Made by a program: the position numbers and the translations under genes | The notes under the pieces: generated by a model | What the model saw: the letters and a program-made list of their open reading frames with translations, nothing else | The model's database searches: none | What the model was told of the DNA's origin: nothing | DNA from: Opitutaceae bacterium | Lineage (GTDB): Bacteria > Verrucomicrobiota > Verrucomicrobiia > Opitutales > Opitutaceae | Assembly: GCA_015075305.1 (NCBI GenBank) | Contig: JABTUS010000012.1 | Coordinates: forward strand, 1 to 64,000 | Length of the DNA stretch: 64,000 nt | Reading direction: 5' to 3' | Shown here: positions 1-8,446 of the stretch, in pieces | Numbering within the stretch: the first letter of the stretch is position 1 | How the letters are laid out: every line of letters begins with the position of its first letter

Positions 1-2
1 AA

Positions 3-119
3 TCCGCGGCGGCAGCAATGGCAGGAAAGCTCTGTGGCGAGTGCGGCGCGCATGCAGTCATACGCAAAGATGGCTGTGATTACTGCACGTCGTGCGGCGC
101 CATGGGCGCCTGCGGCTGA
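3..119 (+). CDS. nrdJ: C-terminal end of class II (B12-dependent) ribonucleotide reductase, partial
   Basis: The reading frame is open to the left edge of the window and ends at TGA 117-119. The visible tail contains CGEC followed by CTSC and a last Cys-Gly, a Cys-rich zinc-ribbon pattern typical of the C-terminus of NrdJ enzymes, which supplies reducing equivalents to the active site. Only about 38 residues are visible, so the identification rests on this motif and its position at the very end of the protein. An intrinsic terminator follows 11 bases later, which fits the end of a transcription unit. Other zinc-ribbon proteins are possible. An in-frame ATG at 18 exists but is unlikely to be the start. 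Confidence 0.6.
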   Translation, partial: SAAAAMAGKLCGECGAHAVIRKDGCDYCTSCGAMGACG

Positions 120-130
120 CGTCATTACGT

Positions 131-160
131 GCCGGGCCCTTCGGGGTCCGGCCGTCTTTT
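131..160 (+). terminator. Rho-independent terminator after the nrdJ-like gene
   Basis: A 9-bp stem (131-139 pairing with 144-152, one G-T wobble) closes a TTCG tetraloop and is followed by CGTCTTTT. It lies just downstream of the stop at 117-119 and upstream of the next gene. Confidence 0.75.
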
Positions 161-217
161 CCATGTGGATTCGACCGAGTCCGCAGCGCAAAGGCAAACA
201 AGGAAAGGAGGCAGGAA

Positions 218-421
218 ATGCAGGTGGCTGATTTTTATCTGAACGGGCGTCCCGTGGGCGCCGAATTCTGCAAACAAAACTTCATGCACTCCGCCCTCTC
301 GCAGGGCATGCCGGAAGATGAGGCTCAATCCATTTGGGATGAGGCGCTCAACGACGATTGGCGCGGCGCCCAGGCCCGGGAATCCATGATGGAGTATGGC
401 GTCGAGATCGTCCTGCACTGA
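218..421 (+). CDS. Small hypothetical protein (67 aa)
   Basis: The ATG at 218 is preceded by a strong purine-rich ribosome binding site (GGAAAGGAGG at 202-211), which fixes the start within a longer open frame. The product is a small acidic soluble protein without signal peptide or membrane segment. I do not recognise a family. It lies alone between a terminator and the hairpin-rich leader of the DUF3150 gene. The good ribosome site is the main argument that it is real. Confidence 0.55.
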   Translation: MQVADFYLNGRPVGAEFCKQNFMHSALSQGMPEDEAQSIWDEALNDDWRGAQARESMMEYGVEIVLH

Positions 422-425
422 TTTC

Positions 426-577
426 GCCTCGAACGAGGCACTTTAGCCGTCGAACGACGGACCTCTTTTCCGCGTCAAGCGGAGACACTTTGCCAACAGG
501 CGAAGTCAAGCGATGGCGCCGCAAGCGCCGTCAATCGAAACCCCGCGGGGATAGGCATCGAACCCCGCAAGGGGAGG
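426..577 (+). repeat. Array of short stem-loops in the leader of the DUF3150 gene
   Basis: Seven small hairpins follow each other: 426-439 and 447-460 (both 5-bp stems with GAAC loops), 469-483, 488-505 (7-bp stem, AACA loop), 515-529 (GGCGC stem), 541-550 and 563-574 (CCCC/GGGG with a GCAA loop). Two of the units are preceded by GAGGCACTTT (435-444) or GAGACACTTT (482-491). The array fills the gap between the small ORF and the gene at 606. It could be a structured 5' leader RNA or protein-binding DNA; its function is unknown. Confidence 0.6.
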
Positions 578-605
578 TGTCGCCTGCGAACATGGAGTGC
601 ACACC

Positions 606-1697
606 ATGCAGCAACAGCAAATTACCTCATCCATTCTGGACGAGAAACTCGCACTGGTATCGGTGAACATTGGCATTTATGCCGGTTATCGCCGCGCTAC
701 TCGCGAGACCATCAAGCAGCTCGGCGGCAACCTTCCGGACTGCAACGCGGTGACGGAGGGCAGCATCAAGGTCTTCCCGAATGAAGCGCTCAAGGAGTTC
801 CAGACCGTTCGCCGAGCCCTTTTCCGCAAGATCGGGGCCAAGGGCGTCAAAGCCATGGGCTCGGGCAACCTTTTTGCCGTGCCCAAGGACGCTCTGCCCG
901 AGATAGAGCAGGCGATCAAGGAGGCCGAGGCCGACTTCGATGCCGAGCTCGTCAATCTCGACCGCGATTACGACGCGATCTTCGAACGCCATGTCGCGGG
1001 CAACCCGACGGCCGAGACGATTCTTCGCGGCCTGAAAGTGGCCAAACCGGACGCCTTGGCGAAAATGCGCTTCGGCACCAGCCTGTTCCGCATCAACCCG
1101 GTTGTCCGGGAAGGCGAGGATCCGGCCAAAGGCATCGAGGGCATCGTGGCCGGACTGGCGCGGCGCCTGTTCGAGGAAGTGGCCGCCACCATGACGGAAA
1201 CGGCCGAGAGCGAGGCGATCAAGAAGGGCCGTGCAGGGCAGAAAACCCTGCGTCCCATCAAGGCGGCGGTGGCCAAAATGCGTGGGCTCGAGTTCCTCGA
1301 TCCGCGCTTGGTAGGCGGCGCGGTAGGCTTCATCGGCGAAATTCTCTCGGGGCTTCCCCAGGAGGGCTACATCGAGGACGTTGGCCAGGACGATGCTTTT
1401 TCGCGGCTGGCAAAGCTGGTCGAGGCGCTCTCCGATGCCGATGACCTCATCAACGCGGCATCGCGCCACGCCAATGGGCAGCCTGCCAAGGATATCCTCT
1501 TCCCAGCGCCTGCCGTCCCGGCTCCGCAGCCGGAGATGCAGTCGGCACGAATCGAGGAGCAGGCAAAAGCGGGCATTCCCGCCAAGCCGGCCACCCGGCC
1601 TGTGCCAGCCATGACGCGGCCCGGCGGCATTCCGCTGCCTAAACTGCCCATGGCGCCAGCTGCACCCCGTGTGCGTGCTCCTGCGCGCCTGATCTAA
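606..1697 (+). CDS. DUF3150 family protein
   Basis: A 363-residue soluble protein resembling DUF3150 proteins, which on plasmids and integrative elements usually lie beside a MoxR/CobS-type AAA ATPase and a CobT-like VWA protein. The C-terminal 60 or so residues are rich in Pro and Ala and look disordered. The ATG at 606 has a GGAG eight bases upstream; an upstream GTG at 597 is in frame. The next gene, a VWA protein, starts 12 bases after the stop, so the two are probably co-transcribed. The biochemical role is unknown; the partners of this family suggest a chaperone-like remodelling complex. No AAA ATPase gene is adjacent inside this window. Confidence 0.6.
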   Translation: MQQQQITSSILDEKLALVSVNIGIYAGYRRATRETIKQLGGNLPDCNAVTEGSIKVFPNEALKEFQTVRRALFRKIGAKGVKAMGSGNLFAVPKDALPEIEQAIKEAEADFDAELVNLDRDYDAIFERHVAGNPTAETILRGLKVAKPDALAKMRFGTSLFRINPVVREGEDPAKGIEGIVAGLARRLFEEVAATMTETAESEAIKKGRAGQKTLRPIKAAVAKMRGLEFLDPRLVGGAVGFIGEILSGLPQEGYIEDVGQDDAFSRLAKLVEALSDADDLINAASRHANGQPAKDILFPAPAVPAPQPEMQSARIEEQAKAGIPAKPATRPVPAMTRPGGIPLPKLPMAPAAPRVRAPARLI

Positions 1698-1709
1698 GGG
1701 GGGGGTGAA

Positions 1710-3425
1710 ATGACTCAGCCCTTGGTTCGCAGCGACGCCCTTTGGGCGGCGCTGCCAGCAGTAGCGGGCTTCATCACCGACAAGACTGGTATCCCGATCT
1801 ACAGGGGCGCCGGCGCTTGCACGGACGGCTCGAGCATCACGCTGCCGGCCTTGCCGGACGGGCTGCTAGCCTGGAGCGAAATCGTCAAGGCTATCGCCTA
1901 CCTCTACCACGAGACGGCGCACATCCTGAAAACGGACTTCGCTGACTGGCAGACCATAGCGACACCGCTGGAGCGCGCCATCATGGGCGTTCTCGAGGAT
2001 ATTCGCATCGAGCTCTACGCAGTGCGCAGATTCCCGGCGGCCAGGAAATATCTAGGGGATCTGGTCCGCCAGCTCGCGGAAGCGGGCATGGCGGGCAAGC
2101 AGCCTTGTTTTTGCAAGGTGGATGATCAGCACATGTCGGAAGCAGAAGTAATGCAGTGGTACATGCTCTACCGGCTGCGCCACGACATCCTCGAGCAGAA
2201 AGGCATTGCTCCGGTGCTGGAAACGGCGGCCGCGGCGATGCCCAAGAAGTTTCCAGCCGGCATGCGTATCCGCCTGGATGGATTGATGTACCAGATCGCC
2301 GACTGCGAATCCACGCGGGACGCGCTCGACCTGACCGCCGAGATCATCAAGATGATCAAGGAGGAGAAGGAGAAGGAAGATAAAAAGCAGGACAACTCTT
2401 CCGGCAAGCCTCCTTCACAACAACTGCAAGCGGGCGGGGCATCTTCTCAGGAAGCCGGCAACGGCGAGCCAGAACAGGGCCCGCAGGAAACCGGCGCAGG
2501 AGACGATGGCGCAGGCACGGCCTCTGGTTCGCAAGGGCCGGGCGCCGACGGCCTGGGCAAGCTGCTGGGCATGGGCAACGAGCAGGTAGCCCAGGATCTT
2601 GGCAGCATGCTGCAGGAGTCTTTGAACCAGATTGCTACCCAAAAATGCGGGCGCGCCACCTCGATGCCTAACGTCTGGAAGTTGCCGCTGGCCGAAAAGC
2701 CGGCGGACATTGCCGGCGTGAAGGCTTCGATCAACGCAATCCGCACCAAGACGTTGCACTGGATGCATTCGGCGGCGCAGACCGACTTGCGGCATGTCCG
2801 TTCGGGCCTGACCATCGATGCCTCAAGTCTGCACTTGGCGCCGGTAGGAGGCGATATCTTTGTTGAAGAAGACGAAGGAATCGACCTAAACGCGGCCATT
2901 TCGATCGTCATCGACAGGTCAAGCTCGATGTCGCGTCTTATCGGCAGCGCGGCACAAGCGGCGCTGGCGGCGATGCTGGCATTCGACGTGCCGGGCATCA
3001 AGACCAATGTCGCGGTGTTCCCCGTGCACGGCAATGCTAAAGGCGTTAGCGACCACAACGGCGTTGCCGTTGTTAAGCGCTGGGAGGAATCTTCGCGCAA
3101 CCTGGCCAGGCGTATCTCCAGCCTGACAGCGAGCGGCGGGACGCCGATGGCCGAAGCCATACTATTTGCCGCTGCCGACGTGCTGCGCCGCGAAGAATCG
3201 TTGCGGCTGGTCATGGTCGTCACCGACGGCGAGCCAAATGACAAGGATGCTACGCGCGAGATGATCAACAAAGCGCGTGCTTCTGGCATCAACGTCGTGG
3301 GGCTGGGCATCGGCGTCGATCCATCGCCAGTGTTCGGCGAGCGCAGCGCCGCCAAGCTGGAGAGTGTGCAGCAGCTCTCCGGCGCCATGGTTCGCCTCAT
3401 CAGGGCGTCCATGCAAGACAGGTAA
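1710..3425 (+). CDS. CobT-like VWA domain protein with HExxH motif
   Basis: A 571-residue protein. Near residue 67 it has HETAH within YHETAHILK, an HExxH zinc-peptidase-like motif. The middle (residues about 215-300) is low-complexity, rich in Lys, Glu, Gly and Gln. The C-terminal third is a von Willebrand A domain with a MIDAS: DRSSSMS near residue 400, the SGGTP threonine near 475 and VVTDGEP near 505. This layout is that of CobT-like proteins that work with MoxR/CobS ATPases. The ATG at 1710 is preceded by a run of eight G (1698-1705) that acts as the ribosome site. It follows the DUF3150 gene and ends before a strong terminator, so the pair forms a short operon. Substrate unknown. Confidence 0.7.
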   Translation: MTQPLVRSDALWAALPAVAGFITDKTGIPIYRGAGACTDGSSITLPALPDGLLAWSEIVKAIAYLYHETAHILKTDFADWQTIATPLERAIMGVLEDIRIELYAVRRFPAARKYLGDLVRQLAEAGMAGKQPCFCKVDDQHMSEAEVMQWYMLYRLRHDILEQKGIAPVLETAAAAMPKKFPAGMRIRLDGLMYQIADCESTRDALDLTAEIIKMIKEEKEKEDKKQDNSSGKPPSQQLQAGGASSQEAGNGEPEQGPQETGAGDDGAGTASGSQGPGADGLGKLLGMGNEQVAQDLGSMLQESLNQIATQKCGRATSMPNVWKLPLAEKPADIAGVKASINAIRTKTLHWMHSAAQTDLRHVRSGLTIDASSLHLAPVGGDIFVEEDEGIDLNAAISIVIDRSSSMSRLIGSAAQAALAAMLAFDVPGIKTNVAVFPVHGNAKGVSDHNGVAVVKRWEESSRNLARRISSLTASGGTPMAEAILFAAADVLRREESLRLVMVVTDGEPNDKDATREMINKARASGINVVGLGIGVDPSPVFGERSAAKLESVQQLSGAMVRLIRASMQDR

Positions 3426-3443
3426 CATTCAATTCCTTCCATC

Positions 3444-3478
3444 CCTCCCATACCGGGGGGGGATGGGAGGTTTTTTTT
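3444..3478 (+). terminator. Rho-independent terminator after the VWA gene
   Basis: CCTCCCAT at 3444-3451 pairs perfectly with ATGGGAGG at 3463-3470, and eight T follow at 3471-3478. It closes the DUF3150-VWA operon. Confidence 0.85.
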
Positions 3479-3516
3479 AACACCACCTTGGGGGGTTGTG
3501 CTAAAAAAACACGAAC

Positions 3517-3528
3517 TATTTACTTTAG
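3517..3528 (+). repeat. Left copy of a 12-bp inverted repeat flanking a TnpB remnant
   Basis: TATTTACTTTAG at 3517-3528 is the exact reverse complement of CTAAAGTAAATA at 4325-4336. AAGC also follows both copies on the inner side, with a 2-base offset. The pair encloses the truncated tnpB at 3682-4314. Confidence 0.5.
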
Positions 3529-3681
3529 CGAAGCAATCGAAGCAATGATTTATCATTTTGGGCATGGACATCAAGAAATTCTGGCTATGTGCGAACTGAG
3601 GTTGGTTCCAACCCTGGATTGCACAGGGCGGATCATCAGAAAAACCTGAAACGCCCCACCTGATTTGAGACGATCGAGGAT

Positions 3682-4314
3682 ATGCCAACGAAGAAGACCG
3701 CGATCTACCGCACCGACCTGCTGCCGCACCGCATGAACGCCGGCAAGGAGGCGAAGGTTTGCGCCCTCATGAAGGCCTGGCGCCAGACGGCCGTCGCCCA
3801 GGCCCGCGAACAGTGGCGCCTGGTCTTCACCACCGGCCGCCCGAGCAAGCGGCATGACGTCAGCCGCACGGGCTACGACGTGCTCGGCACCAGCTACGAC
3901 CAGCTGCACTTAATCAACCGCTGGCAAGCCTGGTACGACCCGAAGGTGCTGACGATGAAGGATGGCACTCCGATTCCGCCCGAGGTGCGCCGGCTTGCCC
4001 GCACGGTCATGCGGCACGTCCTTACCCGGCATCGCAAGCCGAACCTGCGCCTGGCGGGCATGATCGTCGATCAGCGCTGCATCGCCCTGCGCCGGCGCGA
4101 TATGCCGTTGTCAGCTCGTTGGATGAGCTGCGACTGCGGAAACGAAATGGACCGCGACGAAAACGCGGCTCGCAACCTTTATGCGTACCGTGAGGAACTC
4201 GAAACGCCGGAGGAAAGACGCCGAAAACGCGCAAGGAGACAGGAGCAGGGTACGGCAGCAATGCCGCTTCCGGTGCCTGTCGCTGAATGCGAATTTGAAA
4301 AGGCAAGGTGCTAA
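3682..4314 (+). pseudogene. Internally deleted TnpB (OrfB of IS200/IS605 type)
   Basis: A 210-residue open frame joins a TnpB-like N-terminal part to the C-terminal end of the zinc-ribbon/RuvC III region: CDCG followed by MDRDENAARN near residues 150-165. That is the last catalytic Asp block of TnpB nucleases. The central RuvC I and II motifs, and the first Cys pair of the ribbon, are missing, and full-length TnpB proteins are about 370-450 residues, so this is a deletion remnant and should be inactive as a nuclease. The N-terminus differs from the two intact TnpB copies in this window, so it comes from another element. Confidence 0.6.
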
Positions 4315-4324
4315 ACATGCGCTT

Positions 4325-4336
4325 CTAAAGTAAATA
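4325..4336 (-). repeat. Right copy of the 12-bp inverted repeat
   Basis: CTAAAGTAAATA, the inverted partner of 3517-3528. It lies 10 bases after the tnpB remnant stop codon. Confidence 0.5.
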
Positions 4337-4353
4337 ACCGACAAGAGGAGGTT

Positions 4354-4563
4354 TTGAATAATCTGCAGTTGCACACAAACAAACGAAGAACGGATTCTGG
4401 TGTTCTGAAAACCGGCATGCAGACCTTTGGCTGCTTCGAAGTTTCGATGCCTCCGATGGATGATGCCGCGGTGGCCGCCGAACTTTCGGTTGCGCGTCTG
4501 TTGCTCGAGGAGCGCAATGCCTGCGGTCACAACAAGATGGAGCAGGGCTACGCCTTGAAATGA
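4354..4563 (+). CDS. Hypothetical small protein, doubtful
   Basis: An open frame of 69 codons from a TTG at 4354. GAGGAGG lies at 4345-4351, only two bases away, which is too close for an ideal ribosome site, so the true start may be the ATG at 4414. The sequence after that is plausible as protein, with an Ala/Leu/Glu-rich helix-like stretch. No family recognised. It sits in a decayed region between a TnpB remnant and broken sensor genes and may itself be a fragment. Confidence 0.3.
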   Translation: MNNLQLHTNKRRTDSGVLKTGMQTFGCFEVSMPPMDDAAVAAELSVARLLLEERNACGHNKMEQGYALK

Positions 4564-4679
4564 GCTTTGGCAGTATTCGCAAGCTGCAGCGCCATGACTC
4601 AGACAAGGCGCATCTTGTTCCTTATGCGATGTTTTGAGGACGCGCTTATTGGGGCGGTAATTGAAATCCGAAAAATCCG

Positions 4680-5033
4680 ATGTGGGCAACCAGGATCACC
4701 ATAGAAGACCCGGGCGGGTCGAAATTGTTGGCCCCACCCTGTTTGATCGAGGTTGGCGGCATCGGGCCTACTGAAATCACTACGCACGCAATCGATCAGT
4801 ATCTGGATCGGTTCGAGGCAGGCGTTGTCACCAAGAGAGCTTGGTTGCGATTGACCGACATGGCGCGCGATGCCGGGCTGGTCGCAAACACGGCACGATC
4901 AGCGCTGCATGATGCGAAGCATCGTAATGCCAGTAGTTTTGCGGTAAATCAGTCAAGAGATTGCACGTTTGTGGTGATTCCTCCGTCTAGCCTCCATGAT
5001 CAATATCCAAAACTTGTAACGGTATCAGATTAA
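4680..5033 (+). CDS. Hypothetical protein (about 117 aa)
   Basis: An open frame encoding a soluble protein with a THAIDQYLDRF segment near residue 35 and a C-terminal FVVIPPSS...PKLVTV strand-like end, a pattern seen in small phage and plasmid proteins of unknown function. No ribosome site is convincing at the ATG, so the true start may be internal. Codon use looks coding. It is bordered on the right by about 300 bases of AT-rich non-coding DNA. Confidence 0.4.
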   Translation: MWATRITIEDPGGSKLLAPPCLIEVGGIGPTEITTHAIDQYLDRFEAGVVTKRAWLRLTDMARDAGLVANTARSALHDAKHRNASSFAVNQSRDCTFVVIPPSSLHDQYPKLVTVSD

Positions 5034-5330
5034 ATAAAGAGGATAAGTAAAAATAATAGGTCAGCATTAAATATCAATTAACCGCATTAAATCCGATGCC
5101 GTAATTATTTGTTGAGATCGGACGCTCAAGGTGTCCAATTCTAGGAATCAAGTAATGGCTCTCCGTGATCAAGTTCAAAAATAAGCTCAGAAAGCATGCG
5201 CTGCGACAGGCTGGCGGAATGCGAATTTCTATTAAAATGGCGATGGCCGTTGATTATGGCGGTGTATTTTATGGGAGACGGATGTAGCAAAGGGTTCATC
5301 AAGGTATCAGAATCGATGCTACGTCACTGG
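5034..5330. other. Non-coding AT-rich gap
   Basis: About 300 bases with no convincing gene, terminator or repeat. It may hold the decayed 5' part of the PAS sensor gene that becomes recognisable from about 5330. Confidence 0.4.
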
Positions 5331-6471
5331 GCTACACCATAAGCAAACGGAGCGCTCGCTGAGGGCTTGGGAAGAATTGTTCGTAGCAGAAGATTGGGTT
5401 ATTGCGCGCGAGACAATCGATGATTGCATTTGCAACAACAAGAATGAGTTCTGATTCAATACCGGATGATCGCATCAGACGGAAAGCACTGTTGGTTCCA
5501 GTCGCGCGGAACATTTGTGCGAAACAACGAAGGAAGGGCGACCCGCATTCTGGGAGCGGGCATAGATATTTCTGCGCAAAAGGCGTCAGAGGCACAATTA
5601 ATCCGGATGATCGAGCGGTATCGCAAAATGCGCGACCAGCCTGTTTGGCGCAAACACAGCTGGAGTTGGCACATGGAATATGACATCGCGCGCGGCATCG
5701 TGACGTTCGATGGGGTCTATGCAGGGATGACCGGGCGAGGCAGTGAGGAACAGTCCGTGCCCGTCAATGATTGGCAGGCGGACTTCATCGAAAACAGCTG
5801 GGGAACGTAACAGCGAAAATAGACCAGTGCCTTTGCGAGGGCTCGAGGAATTCAATTAACCTACGCAGTTAAACATCATGCGGACGGGATTCGGCGCATG
5901 TTGTGCCGCAGCCGGCCGCGGATGGGATGGTCAGCCAGCCGGGATTATTGGGCTGCGATTGACATCACGGATCGAGAAAATCATCTGATAGGCATTTCCG
6001 CAAGCGAGAAATTCTATCGGCGGTTCTGCGAAGGGTTCCTATTGGAGCGGCGGTCGTAATAGAGAACGCTTGCACATTATAATGCACTGCAAATCTAACA
6101 GGGTACAAGAATACCGAACTTCCAAAGCCCTGGATGATTGGTTCCGCAGATGTCATCCGGGAATGCTTCGCAAATGCGGGAGTATTACGAAACAGCAGTT
6201 ATAGTTAATCCTTCCGTCACGCACGCATAAACATCATCACGTGATGGATATACAAAGTGTTTGTTCTTTGCTGGAACCATGCAGGATGGGATGGATATTT
6301 GGACCTTCGCGATATAACACGTAGCAGCGCAACGCGCGGCTTCTGCAACAAGCAGAAAGAATTGCAGGAAGCAGCGGATGGAAATCGACTGCATGTCCGG
6401 TGTATTGCATTGGACAGACGGGATGTATCGGCTGCACGAAACCACTCCTCAGGAGATAAGCATTACCAAAG
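5330..6471 (+). pseudogene. Multi-PAS sensor protein remnant, part left of the IS3 element
   Basis: Several reading frames with PAS/PAC signatures follow one another but are broken by frameshifts. One stretch (about 5365-5450) reads WEELFVAEDW...ARETIDDC and continues, after a frameshift, into GKHCWFQSRG...ILGAGIDISAQK (5480-5590), a classic PAC end. A second PAS begins with SWSWHMEYDIARG near 5660. A third PAC end, AAIDITDREN, is seen near 5950-5980, and a further PAS fragment lies at 6080-6200. The last frame (MYRLHETTPQEISITKE near 6422) runs into the IS3 element at 6472. The intact ancestor was probably a signalling protein with four or more PAS domains; its output domain is not visible. 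Confidence 0.6.
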
Positions 6472-6623
6472 AGAAGTGGCTCCGGTTGTTTGAACAACTT
6501 TCCCGATTATAAGTGGGCACCGGGCGGGTTGCCGCAGGTGCAGAGTTGTCCACGGCGTCGGTCGGCGCTTGCGACGAACCGACCGACGCGGTGGGCAACT
6601 CAGGGCGCACCAGGGCGTTCATG

Positions 6624-7440
6624 TTACGCGGCCTGCTTTGGTGGCGCAACGCCGCCAGATATTTTCCGCCGGCGTGAGCCAGTCAGACTGCTATGAGGAC
6701 GGCTCGCGTTGTACCAGTCAAGGTAGTCGGCGATGTCGGCGCGAGCCGCACTCACACTCGCGTGGCCTTGAGAATTTTCCGCTCGTACTTCACGCTGCGC
6801 CAGGCGCTCAACGAAACGTTGTCGCGCCGCGCCGCGCCCGTCCATGGACAGCTTGCAGCCACGGGCGGACGGCGCTGGCAAATTCCTCGGCCGTGATTGG
6901 CTGCCTTGGTCAGTGTTGACGATCCGGCACACAGAGCGGGCAAACGCCTGTCAATGGCTTGGCATGCACGGCTTCGGCGGTAAGCGTGTTGGACAGACGC
7001 CAGGAGAGCACCCGGCGCGAATGCCAGTCCATCACCGCCACCAGATAGACGAAGCCGCGGCGCATCGGGATGTAGGTGATGTCGGTCGCCCAGACCTGGT
7101 TGGGCCGCTCGATGGCAAGATTCCTCAGCAGTTACGGATAAACCGGGTGGGCGGAATGGCGCCGGCTGGTGTTCGGTTTCCGGTAGGGCGCCTCGATGCC
7201 CATCTTCTTCATGAGCGTCGTCACGTGCTTGCGCCCGATCTCGTGGCCTTCGCGCCTGAGCATGTCGCGCAGCATGCGGGCACCGGCGAAGGGGTACTCC
7301 AGGTGCAGCTCGTCAATGCGGCGCATGAGCGCCAGGTCTTCCGGCGAGGTTGGTTGCGGCGTGTAGTAGGCGGTGGAACGCGCCAGTTCCAGAATCCGGC
7401 ATTGCCGGGCCACCGGCAGGGGGTGGTTGCGGTCGATCAT
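6624..7440 (-). pseudogene. IS3-family transposase orfB, broken
   Basis: Starts at ATG 7440 overlapping the orfA stop. The first 102 codons match the HTH_21 part of IS3 OrfB, then TAA (7132-7134) stops the frame where TAC would continue it. Past the stop the frame reads on into the DDE core with RPNQVWATDITYIP and VMDWHSRRVLSW. Further frameshifts precede the second Asp (NTDQGSQ) and the Glu block (FVERL), and the end is RADIADYLDWYNASRPHSSL. The catalytic triad residues are still readable but cannot be made as one protein. Confidence 0.75.
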
Positions 7441-7757
7441 CTTCTTGCGCTCAGCAGGCCCGCCTTGGTGAGCGCGCTTTCTAAAAAATCGTTCTCCAGC
7501 GCCAATTGGCCGATCTTGGCGTGCAGCGGCGCCAGATCCACCGGCTCAGGTCGCGCTCCTGCATCAAAGACTTCCGCGGCGCGCTCAAGCAGCTGCCGCT
7601 TCCATTCGGTGATCTGGTTGGGATGCAGTTCGTACTGCTCGCACAACTCTGCCATCGTCCGGTCTTCACGCAGGGCGGCCAAGGCCACGCGGGCCTTGAA
7701 CGCCGGATTGTGGGTACGGCGCGTGCGCCGCCCAGATGCCTTCTTCTTCTTCAACAT
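7437..7757 (-). CDS. IS3-family transposase orfA
   Basis: A 106-residue protein beginning [21 protein letters not shown], with the HTH_Tnp_1 helix-turn-helix ([19 protein letters not shown]) and a C-terminal leucine-rich helix typical of IS3 OrfA. The ATG at 7757 has GAGGAG upstream (7764-7769). Its TGA overlaps the orfB start (ATGA), as expected for programmed -1 frameshifting. Intact on its own but useless without orfB. Confidence 0.8.
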   Translation of the reverse strand: MLKKKKASGRRTRRTHNPAFKARVALAALREDRTMAELCEQYELHPNQITEWKRQLLERAAEVFDAGARPEPVDLAPLHAKIGQLALENDFLESALTKAGLLSARR

Positions 7758-7848
7758 CAGAAACTCCTCGGTCTTGGACCCGCTTCGGTCCGTCAATATA
7801 CCCAGAGTTCCCACTTATGCCGTTGTTCAAATTTGCGGAGCCACTTCT

Positions 7849-8154
7849 GAGCGCGCAATTCAATTCTTCCTTCCGGAATACCAGGGCATGGTTCGCGACG
7901 CCTTGCATAATGCGCAGGAGTTAGGCCTCCCCTGGGACATAAAGGCAGAAAAAATTACTGCTCGAGGAAATAGGTTTTGGGCCAGAAGTCTTGGGTACGC
8001 CGAGGTTGTTGGCGGGGTTGTGGTGCGTATTTATGGGGCCATGATGGACATCACAACCGAAATGCGTGAGCAGAAACTAGGCCGGACCGGGAACTTTAGC
8101 AAATGCGCCGTAAACTCTCGATCCAATTCAGACCAGGGAGCATCCGGGGTGTAG
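7849..8154 (+). pseudogene. Multi-PAS sensor protein remnant, part right of the IS3 element
   Basis: Immediately after the right end of the IS3 element the frame reads ERAIQFFLPEYQGMVRDAL, continues with LPWDIKAEKITARGNRFWARSLG and ends with a PAC signature (IYGAMMDITTEMREQK). It completes the PAS domain cut at 6471. The frame runs to a stop at 8154 without a recognisable output domain, so the gene is truncated as well as interrupted. Confidence 0.6.
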
Positions 8155-8281
8155 GCCGTGCAGAGGGAGTGCTTTCTGTTCCGATGCCGCCCAAACTTAA
8201 ATCTCCCGCCGGGGATTCCCCTGAGCTTTAGCCGGTGATGAAAGGCGGGCGGCGACAGCTGTTACCGGACTCACAAGAGCA

Positions 8282-8446
8282 GACAGGCCGGCATTTCGAG
8301 CTTCAGCGGCACGAACGGGGACGTCCAGCCGCTGTCCGGAATGTGGTCACAAGCACAAACCGAGCGGGCGCGTCTGGGCCTGCAAGGCATGTGGTTTCAC
8401 TGGTCATCGCGATCTTGTTGGCAGCATCACCGCATTACTCCGATAA
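8282..8446 (+). pseudogene. TnpB C-terminal zinc-ribbon remnant
   Basis: In the frame of TGT 8333 the sequence reads TSSRCPECGHKHKP...WACKACGFTGHRDLVGS and stops at TAA 8444-8446. The TSSRC..CG...C..CGF...D pattern is the zinc ribbon and last catalytic Asp of TnpB/OrfB proteins. Only about 50 residues survive. It overlaps the 3' end of the repressor gene on the other strand by 20 bases. Confidence 0.55.

Larger units (their letters stand above)
6472..7848 (-). mobile_element. Decayed IS3-family insertion sequence
   Basis: The element is bounded by terminal inverted repeats: AGAAGTGGCTCCG at 6472-6484 and its complement at 7836-7848, followed on the inner side by TTTGAACAAC (6489-6498 and 7822-7831) and a related ATAAGTGGG block. 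Length is 1377 bp. It carries orfA and a broken orfB on the minus strand in the usual overlapping arrangement. It interrupts a PAS-domain gene: coding similarity resumes immediately to the right. A target duplication is not clear (GAG lies close to both ends). Confidence 0.75.

Noticed and set aside
2447-3688. A 413-codon open frame on the minus strand opposite the VWA gene
   Set aside because: It overlaps a well-supported gene with motifs, and its protein is rich in Ser, Arg and Pro without domains; it is a shadow of high-GC coding DNA.
7829-7851. Target-site duplication of the IS3 element
   Set aside because: GAG occurs near both ends but overlaps the inverted repeat on the left side, so it cannot be assigned.
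6844-8154. A 436-codon plus-strand frame across the IS3 element
   Set aside because: Most of it is antisense to transposase genes; only the last 90 codons (PAS fragment) are meaningful.
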